A DNA stretch of 64,000 bases from Luteibaculum oceani (GTDB taxonomy: Bacteria > Bacteroidota > Bacteroidia > Flavobacteriales_D > Luteibaculaceae), in assembly GCF_007995015.1 (NCBI RefSeq), contig NZ_VORB01000008.1, forward strand, positions 100,265 through 164,264. Direction: 5' to 3'. Positions 28,599-36,506 of this stretch are shown here, piece after piece; position 1 is the stretch's first letter, and each line of letters opens with the position of its first letter. The position numbers were made by a program, and so were the translations under genes. Under the pieces are notes generated by a model that was not told the DNA's origin, searched no databases, and saw only the letters and a program-made list of their open reading frames with translations.

Positions 28599-28731
28599 AG
28601 GATATTTAGACTTAAAGACACAGGTATTGTGTTACCACATCACGCTACCTGCACAGAATTCCAACCAAAATAGAAAAAGTTAAGTTATTGAAGCACATAG
28701 ACTAGCAGTCATTATATGTAAATAATTTATC

Positions 28732-28739
28732 TACTTTTG
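28732..28739 (+). promoter_or_regulatory. -7 box of LruC gene 2
   Basis: TACTTTTG is a full TAnnTTTG match, 18 bases before the ATG at 28758. The TTG within it is in frame but is not a credible start. Confidence 0.5.
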
Positions 28740-28757
28740 CCAACCAACCAACCGATC

Positions 28758-30926
28758 ATGCAGAACAGCAAGACCATTATAGTTTCACTATTCAGTCTAT
28801 TATGCATTGCATTGTCATGCAAAAAATATACGGTCCCAGTGGACTCCAATCGTTCTACTAATTTTGTAGATGAGATTAGAGCTAGCGATGATTTCAGCTG
28901 GGCTACATCGAAAAGTCTCAATCCACAAATAACATTTGAAGGGGATTTTGCGACACAATTTCTGGTTCTTGAAATTTTAGACAAAAACTACAATAGAATT
29001 CAGAAATTTTTCAAACCTAGTACAGTAAGTAGCCTTCGTTTGGATAAGCAGATTAGCGCAAGAACTGACAGTGCCTACCTGTTTTGCAACAAAGCAAATA
29101 TTTTCCTTCCATTTAGTACCGACAACGAAAACATAGTTGTAAGAAATAGTACCGAATTAAGCCGACCATTACCTCAACCCAATGCATCAGAATCTACCTC
29201 ATCGAGAAAATCATCTTGTAACCCAAGTAATTGCGACCGCATAATCAACTCAAGTAGTGGGGATATTATTGTAGGAAAAAGAGAGGACATATGTATCAAC
29301 TCTAGCTTTTCTGGTAGCATAAAATTTACCGACCAAGGATCGGTTACCATATGTGCTAATGTTGCCTTAACTAACTTAACGGTTAATGGGAGTAAGGGTG
29401 CTATAATCATCATAAACGATGGCGGTAGACTTTCTGCAAGCAATCTTAACATTAACGAAAAGACTAAGATTATCAACCACGGTATTGTGGAGTTGGCAGC
29501 CAACCTTAATTTGTCCGCAGAAGTTGAGAACTATGGGAGTTGGACCAATTCCGGCTCTTTAAACCTAAATAGCTCTGGTGAAATTCAGAATTTCGCGAAT
29601 GCCAGTATGAGTTTTTCTGGAGGAGGTAATGTAATCGGCAATCTTAGTAATGCGGGTAGACTAATCTTTTCGGGGAACGTTAATCTCAATAATTCAGGGA
29701 AAATTGAGAACTTTTGTTCCTTGGAAATTGCTGGCAACCTTATATCGAATGGTGAGCTTTATAACAGCAGCTATATAGACATTACCGGCAATTGTATTTA
29801 CAATAGCGGTTCCCTTATTAATTTTGAAGACAAGGCCATCACTCACAATGGCTCCCTTACCATCAACGGTGGAAAATTCGATATGGGTTCTGGAACAGGA
29901 GTTGGAGTATTCGTTGTTGCAAACAACACAACCATTAATTCTGGAATTGATATTTACAAAGGGTTTTTAGACATCTGCGATAACAACGGAATTGAAACCA
30001 ATAACGCAAGCACTGCGGATAAAGCCCAAATTAAAGAGTGTGCAACAACTGTATTGAAAGATGCCTGTGTTTTAAAAGGAATTGAATCTAGTACAGACCC
30101 AGATGGGGATGACGATGATGACGGGGTTAGCAATGGGAATGATGACAAAAAAGGAGATAAAGACGTTGCAGCAATCTTCAACTATCCATCAACTGGCTAT
30201 GCTTATCGCGCATACGAGGATCTTTGGCCATCGAGAGGAGATTACGATTTCAATGACCTTGTTTTAAAATATAAGGTGGAATTTGAAGCCAACTCCAAAA
30301 ACGAAATTACTGGTGCAAATTTTGAAATTACCATAAACGCTATCGGCGCTGGGCATCTTAACGGAATTGGTATTCAGTTCCTTGAAAAAACCGGAGACTC
30401 CTACACCCGCTACGCTGGGTCTATATATGAAAATCTTCAAGGAGCTTCTATTGATGGTAGTGATCCATCCGTGGCCTTAATTACCAGCAACATTTTCGAA
30501 TATTTAGGGTCGGAAGTTTATAAGAATGACGGACAAGGACCCGATGGAGACCCTGTAACAATAAACGTTGAAATAGATTTTACCAAAGGTGCCAAAATAG
30601 ATGCTTCTTCAGTAATCCCGGATATTTTTATGTTCCGATTTGAGAATAGAGGATTAGAGGTGCATTTACCAGGAATTCCTCCTACCAATGCAGCGACCTC
30701 CTCATTGTTTAACACCAAGGAGGACCAATCTGAAATAAAGGGATGGTATAGAACAAAGGATAATTTCCCATGGGGAATGGAAATTCATGGAGTTGATGGA
30801 TTTTTACATCCTAGATCTAGGGTTGCCATTAACGCAGCATATCCTGAATTCACCAATTGGGTAAATTCTGATGGCACGCAAAATACCGATTGGTATCTAA
30901 ACCCTGTAATTGGTTTGGTTTATTAA
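28758..30926 (+). CDS. LruC-domain (DUF4842) lipoprotein 2 with repeat-rich middle
   Basis: This 722-residue lipoprotein (Cys21 in CIALSC) shares its C-terminal 260 residues with the protein at 23672: YEDLWPSRGDYDFNDLV and RGLEVHLPGIPPT align directly. The middle (about 160-420) is a long run of short Asn/Gly-rich beta units such as NLSNAGRLIFSGNVNLNNSG, which suggests a parallel beta-solenoid. An aspartate-rich linker joins the two parts. It is probably a surface-exposed structural or binding protein. Its function is unknown. Confidence 0.85.
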   Translation: MQNSKTIIVSLFSLLCIALSCKKYTVPVDSNRSTNFVDEIRASDDFSWATSKSLNPQITFEGDFATQFLVLEILDKNYNRIQKFFKPSTVSSLRLDKQISARTDSAYLFCNKANIFLPFSTDNENIVVRNSTELSRPLPQPNASESTSSRKSSCNPSNCDRIINSSSGDIIVGKREDICINSSFSGSIKFTDQGSVTICANVALTNLTVNGSKGAIIIINDGGRLSASNLNINEKTKIINHGIVELAANLNLSAEVENYGSWTNSGSLNLNSSGEIQNFANASMSFSGGGNVIGNLSNAGRLIFSGNVNLNNSGKIENFCSLEIAGNLISNGELYNSSYIDITGNCIYNSGSLINFEDKAITHNGSLTINGGKFDMGSGTGVGVFVVANNTTINSGIDIYKGFLDICDNNGIETNNASTADKAQIKECATTVLKDACVLKGIESSTDPDGDDDDDGVSNGNDDKKGDKDVAAIFNYPSTGYAYRAYEDLWPSRGDYDFNDLVLKYKVEFEANSKNEITGANFEITINAIGAGHLNGIGIQFLEKTGDSYTRYAGSIYENLQGASIDGSDPSVALITSNIFEYLGSEVYKNDGQGPDGDPVTINVEIDFTKGAKIDASSVIPDIFMFRFENRGLEVHLPGIPPTNAATSSLFNTKEDQSEIKGWYRTKDNFPWGMEIHGVDGFLHPRSRVAINAAYPEFTNWVNSDGTQNTDWYLNPVIGLVY

Positions 30927-31040
30927 TCGTATCATAGCTGACATCCATTATCAGCCGAAAATGTTTAACTCCCTCCACACAAATTCAAATTGTCGAAAAA
31001 TGAAGGCTATCTCTTCTGATATTCGCTAAAATTCCCTCCG

Positions 31041-34000
31041 ATGAATAGCCTTTCACTACTAAACAGTTTAAATTCTGTGGAAGCTACTGCTTTCATGAAG
31101 TTAAGCTTGGTTTCCTCGGATGTATATATGATCCTATCCAAAAAGGGAACCATTCTATACGGGAACAAGGGATTCAAAAAACATTTAGGTTACAGTAAAG
31201 CGGAGTTTTTAAATAAGAATATTGGAGAATTCTTATCCCCCCAAGATCTTAACGAAAGTGAAAAAGATCTACACCAAGAACTTAAAGAACGCAAATACAT
31301 AAACGATTGGCGCGCCAGAGTTATCTCCAATACTCAGGAATTAATCTGGTTTTCTTTTACCGCGGTCTGTATAGAAGACAACTGGTTTGTAACGGCCAAA
31401 GACATCAATGAGCTCATATACTTCGATCATGAACTCATTAAGGAAAGAGAAAGATTTAAATTTTTTACCGACTCCTCTTTCGAAGGAATTGCCTTGGAAA
31501 TTGATGGTAAAATTGTGGACTGCAACAAGATGTACACCAAGATCTTCGATGCAGAAGTTTCGGATATTATAAACAAGGAATCCAATCAATTTCTTATTCT
31601 AGACCCAAATGAAGACTGGGATTCCTTATTTAATAATCCCTCCGTTACCACCTATGAGGTAGAAGCCAAAACCAAGCACGGTAAAAGAATCTTTATTGAG
31701 GTAAATAGAAAATCTGCTTTTCATAAGGGAGCTAGAGGCAAACTTGTGGCGGTAAGAGATATTACCCAAAGAAAAAGTCTAGAGTCTGAGCTCCACCAGC
31801 AAAACAATCTGCATAACTCAATTCTAAATTCTAAACACATATTATTTGGAGTACTAGATGCTGAGGGAAAGATTATTGAGCTAAGTAAGGGTTTAAGCGA
31901 GTTATTAGAGGTAGAAAACCATAATGCATTAGGTAAATACCTGCATCAAGTTCTCGGTACGGAAATTCCGGAACAAATAGATCCAGAGAGTAATTTACAG
32001 CTCATTGATGGAGAAAGGATATTCTTCCTGAAGGAGGATGCACACAAATTTGATTGCGAAATAAGGGTAACCAACCCAGACCGAAAGAATATATATCTAA
32101 AGCTAACTCTGGCTCACCTGGGTGGAAAAGCCGCAGGACAATTGGTTGTAATCCGTGATGTTACGGAGCAAAAGGAAAGTATTGTAAAACTGCAACAAAC
32201 CCAGGAGGAACTTCGAAATACCATCAAATCGGCTAAACTGGCCGCATGGTCTTACGATTTTGAAAAGTGGACCCTTAAGTTAACGCCAGAAAGTAAAAAT
32301 ATCCTCGATCTAGAACAGCTAGAAATGCCCTTCGATGTATTTCTTAATAAAATTCACCCCGAAGACATCGATCACACCGCACAAGAAATGACCAAAGCTC
32401 TTGAGGGTAAGGAGTTTAGTTGTGACACAAGGATAGTTTTAGATGGTAAAACCAATTACATTCACCTTCAGGGGTTTGCCAGTAAAAGGGAAGTTAACGC
32501 AACCAACAAACCTATAATTAAGGGGATCTTTCAGGATATTACCGAGAGAAAATTACAGGAAATAGAACTACAAGAAGCCAAACAGCAAGCAGAGCAGCAT
32601 ACCCGTGCTAAAAACCTCTTTTTGGCTAATATGAGCCACGAAATCAGAACCCCGCTGAACTCTATCCTTGGTTTTTCCCAAATACTTGAGCAAAAGATTG
32701 AGAATCCGGAGGCACAAAAACTTCTCGGTTCAATAAAAACCAGTGGAGACACACTTCTTAAACTCATTAATGATATTTTAGATCTGTCCAAGATCGAAAG
32801 CAGTAAAATAGATCTGCACTTGGAGGAATTTTCAATTGAAAAACTGATAGAATACCAAAACAGTTTATTCAAAAACATTGCATTAGAGAAAAACATCTAC
32901 TTCAACATTGAAAATGAATTAAATCCTTCCGAGGTATTTAAAGGTGATTTCTACAGGATTAATCAAGTACTAATGAACTTGATTAATAACGCCATTAAAT
33001 TCACCCCAAATGGTGGCGTAACCCTTCAAATTGCCAGCCAGCCAACAGAAGGTAATCTTGCCCGACTTAAATTTAAAATCGTAGATACCGGTATTGGGAT
33101 AGATCCAAAATCTCAAAAACAGATTTTCAAAACATTTGAGCAAGCAAACTCCGAGATAACTAAAAATTTTGGTGGAACCGGGCTGGGATTAGCTATTGTT
33201 CAAGGTCTTGTAGATCTCATGAATGGGGAAATAAGCTTAGAATCTGAAAAAGGAAAAGGGTCAACCTTTTTTGTAGACATCCAAGTTGAAGCTATCGGTT
33301 CAAAAATACAGAAGGAGAAAAAGATTCTCGAACAGGCGCTTAACCATATTCCCCCAGGAATAAGAATACTACTTGCCGAGGATAACACCACCAACCAGCT
33401 TTTGATGCAAGAGGTATTTGCTCAATTAAACGTTGACTATCAAATTGCCAATGATGGTATCGAGGCACTTGAAATTCTTAAAAAGAATCCAAAATTCGAT
33501 CTGGGTATATTTGACATACAAATGCCTAGGCTGGATGGTACAAGCGCTATCAAATTAATAAGATCACAACCAGAACTCTATCCACAATTCCCTATCATAG
33601 CACTTACTGCAGACGCTACAACGCAGGAAAAACAAGCGGCTTTTAGTAATGGTTTTAACGGGTTCTTACCCAAACCATTTATCATAGGTGATTTGGTTAA
33701 ATGCATTAATCAAATTCTAACCAGTCCCAACAATAAACTCCCTAAAAAAGAAAGTGAAAAACCTAATAAAGAACTAATAGCATTGAACTGGAGTTGGAAC
33801 CTAGACATGACCTACATCGAGCAGGTAACCCAAGGAAATACGGAAGCCATTGTTAAAATACTTGGACGTTGCTGCGACGGTCTACCGGAAAAAATAGATC
33901 AAATGGAAAAGGCTCTTGTAAAAAAGGATGTGAAAGACATTGTGGATGCTGCACATGCCATAAAGGGGCAAATAAGTTTATTTATATCAAAAGGAGACCA

Positions 34001-34160
34001 AGATAGGGTAGCAGATTGTTATCAGAAAATACGGTCATTTGAACAACTTAATGATGAAAATGCCATCATAATTGATACTTTGGCTTCCGAATTAAAACAT
34101 TTAAATAATCTACTCAGAGCGCAGCTGGTGAATTATGAAGAAAAAATTAGTCATAGTTGA
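31041..34160 (+). CDS. Hybrid sensor histidine kinase with receiver and Hpt domains
   Basis: This 1039-residue cytoplasmic protein (no clear membrane segment) has several N-terminal PAS domains, including MILSKKGTILYGN, FFTDSSFEGIAL and FGVLDAEGKIIEL. A HisKA domain follows with phospho-accepting His533 (MSHEIRTPLN), then an ATPase domain (NNAIKFT, DTGIGI, GGTGLGLAI), a receiver with Asp825 (FDIQMPRLDG) and a C-terminal Hpt domain with His972 (AAHAIKGQ). It therefore holds a full phosphorelay. Its 3' end overlaps the next receiver gene by 26 bases, and that gene overlaps the sugar transferase, so it probably controls polysaccharide production. The signal is unknown. Confidence 0.93.
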   Translation: MNSLSLLNSLNSVEATAFMKLSLVSSDVYMILSKKGTILYGNKGFKKHLGYSKAEFLNKNIGEFLSPQDLNESEKDLHQELKERKYINDWRARVISNTQELIWFSFTAVCIEDNWFVTAKDINELIYFDHELIKERERFKFFTDSSFEGIALEIDGKIVDCNKMYTKIFDAEVSDIINKESNQFLILDPNEDWDSLFNNPSVTTYEVEAKTKHGKRIFIEVNRKSAFHKGARGKLVAVRDITQRKSLESELHQQNNLHNSILNSKHILFGVLDAEGKIIELSKGLSELLEVENHNALGKYLHQVLGTEIPEQIDPESNLQLIDGERIFFLKEDAHKFDCEIRVTNPDRKNIYLKLTLAHLGGKAAGQLVVIRDVTEQKESIVKLQQTQEELRNTIKSAKLAAWSYDFEKWTLKLTPESKNILDLEQLEMPFDVFLNKIHPEDIDHTAQEMTKALEGKEFSCDTRIVLDGKTNYIHLQGFASKREVNATNKPIIKGIFQDITERKLQEIELQEAKQQAEQHTRAKNLFLANMSHEIRTPLNSILGFSQILEQKIENPEAQKLLGSIKTSGDTLLKLINDILDLSKIESSKIDLHLEEFSIEKLIEYQNSLFKNIALEKNIYFNIENELNPSEVFKGDFYRINQVLMNLINNAIKFTPNGGVTLQIASQPTEGNLARLKFKIVDTGIGIDPKSQKQIFKTFEQANSEITKNFGGTGLGLAIVQGLVDLMNGEISLESEKGKGSTFFVDIQVEAIGSKIQKEKKILEQALNHIPPGIRILLAEDNTTNQLLMQEVFAQLNVDYQIANDGIEALEILKKNPKFDLGIFDIQMPRLDGTSAIKLIRSQPELYPQFPIIALTADATTQEKQAAFSNGFNGFLPKPFIIGDLVKCINQILTSPNNKLPKKESEKPNKELIALNWSWNLDMTYIEQVTQGNTEAIVKILGRCCDGLPEKIDQMEKALVKKDVKDIVDAAHAIKGQISLFISKGDQDRVADCYQKIRSFEQLNDENAIIIDTLASELKHLNNLLRAQLVNYEEKISHS

Positions 34161-34518
34161 TGACGAACCCTCAATCTCCATGATAATCGAACTCAATTTG
34201 AGTAATGATTACAGCATAGAGTCTTTTCTGGAAAAAAGTCAATTCATTGAGTACGCTAATCAAAACGCAATTGATGCGCTTGTTTTGGATCTAAATTTAA
34301 ATGGGGAAAGTGGTAAAACACTTATTCCATTAATTCGAAATGGTGAGTTCGAAAAAGTGAACCCCTTAATTCCTATAGTAGTGTTATCTGGAGAAGACAG
34401 TACGGAGGAGAAAATCAACTGCCTGGAAGATGGGGCAGATGATTACCTAGTAAAGCCATTTAACCCACTGGAATTAAAGGCCAGAATGAAAAGAATTTTT
34501 TCCAGAATGCATGGTTGA
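34135..34518 (+). CDS. Stand-alone receiver protein coupled to the hybrid kinase
   Basis: This 127-residue CheY-like protein has the acidic pair VDDE, phospho-acceptor Asp52 (LVLDLNLNG), the switch residue in VVLSGED and the conserved Lys in YLVKPFNP. It has no DNA-binding domain. It starts inside the end of the kinase gene and ends inside the start of the sugar transferase gene (8-base overlap), which suggests translational coupling and a direct effect on the enzymes of the locus. Confidence 0.92.
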   Translation: MKKKLVIVDDEPSISMIIELNLSNDYSIESFLEKSQFIEYANQNAIDALVLDLNLNGESGKTLIPLIRNGEFEKVNPLIPIVVLSGEDSTEEKINCLEDGADDYLVKPFNPLELKARMKRIFSRMHG

Positions 34519-35692
34519 TACCCCTAGAAATATTCTGTTGATAGGCTTTAAGGAGCCCAACCTATCTCATCTAAGAGAGTGGATTGGACCTGGTCATCAA
34601 GTGAAAAATCTAGAGAGTATTTACAGCCTTATGCACGTGGATTTAGGGCTGGTTGAATTAATATTTATAAACCTGGAAAGGATTCCAGAATCCTACGAGA
34701 AAATCATTACTTCCCTTGCCTTATCCAAACCAAAAACTAAATTGGTTGGCGTACATCGCGGCAAATTTCTAAGGGTTGAAAAAGCGAAAAAATATGGGTT
34801 TTCTGCTGTTTTTCGTTTCGACAAGCTAGTTCAAAAAGACTTTTCGGATGCCGAAGAAGAACTTCTAAATCTTCACTTAAGCGATGATAGGCGTAAGCAA
34901 CTTGCCAGTATTCGTAAATCCTTTTATTCTTACAAAATACCAAGGGGAAAACGCATTTTTGATGTGTGCTTTGCAGCCGGTTTAATACTGGTACTCTCCC
35001 CTATCCTATTATTGTTAATTGTAGCCATCTATATTGAATCTGGCAAACCCATTTTTTACTCTTCGAAAAGAGTGGGTTCCTCCTATCAAGTATTCGATTT
35101 TTGGAAGTTTAGGAGTATGTACCCCGATGCGGACAAAAGGCTAAAACAATTACAACAACAAAACAACCAATACAAACAAGAAGATACCGACATAAATGAT
35201 TTAGTGGGAGTGCAATGCCAGCAGTGTTTGCAGGATTCTGCGGCTTGTCAGCGTACGGTTTTTACTGATAAAGGTCGTGTTTGTGAAAAATTATATCGCG
35301 AATTTAAACAGACTGAAGGGGTAAATAATACGTTTGTCAAAATCAAAAATGACCCTAGAATCACAAAAATTGGTAGGTTTATACGTAAAACCAGTTTAGA
35401 CGAGTTACCTCAGTTATACAATGTTTTAATTGGTGATATGTCTGTTGTGGGAAATCGGCCCCTTCCACTTTACGAAGCGGAAAAGTTAACAACCGATTTT
35501 TTAGCCATACGATTTATGGCCCCAGCAGGTATCACAGGATTATGGCAGATTACAAAAAGGGGGAAACCGAATATGTCCTATGAAGAAAGAGTTGAGCTCG
35601 ATAATAGATATGCATTGGAATATAACTTTTGGATGGATCTCAAAATCTTGTTCAAAACCCTACCTGCTGCAATCCAGAAGGAAAATGTATAA
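34511..35692 (+). CDS. Initiating sugar transferase with degenerate receiver-like N-terminus
   Basis: The C-terminal part (about 148-393) is a bacterial sugar transferase that loads a sugar-1-phosphate onto undecaprenyl phosphate to start polymer synthesis: KRIFDVCFAAGLILVLSP with a membrane hairpin, FDFWKFRSM, the TKIGRFIRKTSLDELPQ block and VVGNRPLP. It carries an insert with four cysteines (C236, C239, C246, C258) that could bind zinc or iron. The first 145 residues resemble a receiver fold that lacks the phospho-acceptor Asp (FINLER at that place). That resemblance is by pattern only. Confidence 0.88.
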   Translation: MVDTPRNILLIGFKEPNLSHLREWIGPGHQVKNLESIYSLMHVDLGLVELIFINLERIPESYEKIITSLALSKPKTKLVGVHRGKFLRVEKAKKYGFSAVFRFDKLVQKDFSDAEEELLNLHLSDDRRKQLASIRKSFYSYKIPRGKRIFDVCFAAGLILVLSPILLLLIVAIYIESGKPIFYSSKRVGSSYQVFDFWKFRSMYPDADKRLKQLQQQNNQYKQEDTDINDLVGVQCQQCLQDSAACQRTVFTDKGRVCEKLYREFKQTEGVNNTFVKIKNDPRITKIGRFIRKTSLDELPQLYNVLIGDMSVVGNRPLPLYEAEKLTTDFLAIRFMAPAGITGLWQITKRGKPNMSYEERVELDNRYALEYNFWMDLKILFKTLPAAIQKENV

Positions 35693-36506
35693 GTTCCCCA
35701 TCCTGATGGCAATACTTATGTTGCCATCCCTCCTCAACGCCCAAGATCAACCGGGTATTAAAATCGAAAAACAAAGCACGCTTACGGAAGAGCAAAGAAA
35801 AATGTTAGCCGACAGCCTTATGGTTGACAAAATGGTGACAACAAGAACTCCTCTTCTAATAGATGAGCCTCTTGAAGAACAACTTTTGCCAAAGGATTCT
35901 TTAATTGAAATTGCCATAAGGAACAATCCTGATATTGATGTTCAACAAAAGAGAGCAGAAATAGAATGGGCCAATGTAAAGCACGAAAAAGTGCAATGGA
36001 CCAGAAACATCTATGGGACTGGATTCTATTTTCAAGGATCACAAAATGCTTTAGTTACCTCAACTTTCGATGCGAACGCAACCTCTAGCCTATCAAACGG
36101 AGCCAGATATGGGCTTACCGTTCAATTACCCTTGTACGATGTAGTTGGAAGAAAGAGAAAGATTAAGATGGCCAAACTCGCGCACGAGGCTGAACAACTA
36201 AAAATGGATCAAACCCAACGTTCAGTAAGGCAGGAAGTACTGATAGGTTACAACCAATTAATTTCGGCACAAAAACTATTCTTTATTGCAACCGAGGGCC
36301 TGCAAAACTCAAATATGAATTTGGAAAACGCCCGGAACCAATTTGAGTCTGGATTAATTACCATTAACGAGTTCTCAAGAATACTAGAGATTCAATATCG
36401 AATGCGAGTAGACTACGAGAATGCTAGAGCCCAGTTTTATCAATCCTATTACCAATTTGAAATTATAATGGGAACCGAATTAGTGAACTTAGTAAATAGA
36501 CGTTAA
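35685..36506 (+). CDS. TolC-family outer-membrane protein, half-length
   Basis: The ATG at 35685 gives a signal peptide (KFPILMAILMLPSLLNAQ). The mature part resembles one TolC repeat: LIEIAIRNNPDIDVQQ, a beta segment, LYDVVGRKRKIKMA and a long helix. At 273 residues it has about half the normal TolC length, so it may trimerise differently or hexamerise. It overlaps the sugar transferase by eight bases and the next gene by one, placing it in the export step of the polysaccharide. Confidence 0.75.
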   Translation: MYKFPILMAILMLPSLLNAQDQPGIKIEKQSTLTEEQRKMLADSLMVDKMVTTRTPLLIDEPLEEQLLPKDSLIEIAIRNNPDIDVQQKRAEIEWANVKHEKVQWTRNIYGTGFYFQGSQNALVTSTFDANATSSLSNGARYGLTVQLPLYDVVGRKRKIKMAKLAHEAEQLKMDQTQRSVRQEVLIGYNQLISAQKLFFIATEGLQNSNMNLENARNQFESGLITINEFSRILEIQYRMRVDYENARAQFYQSYYQFEIIMGTELVNLVNRR

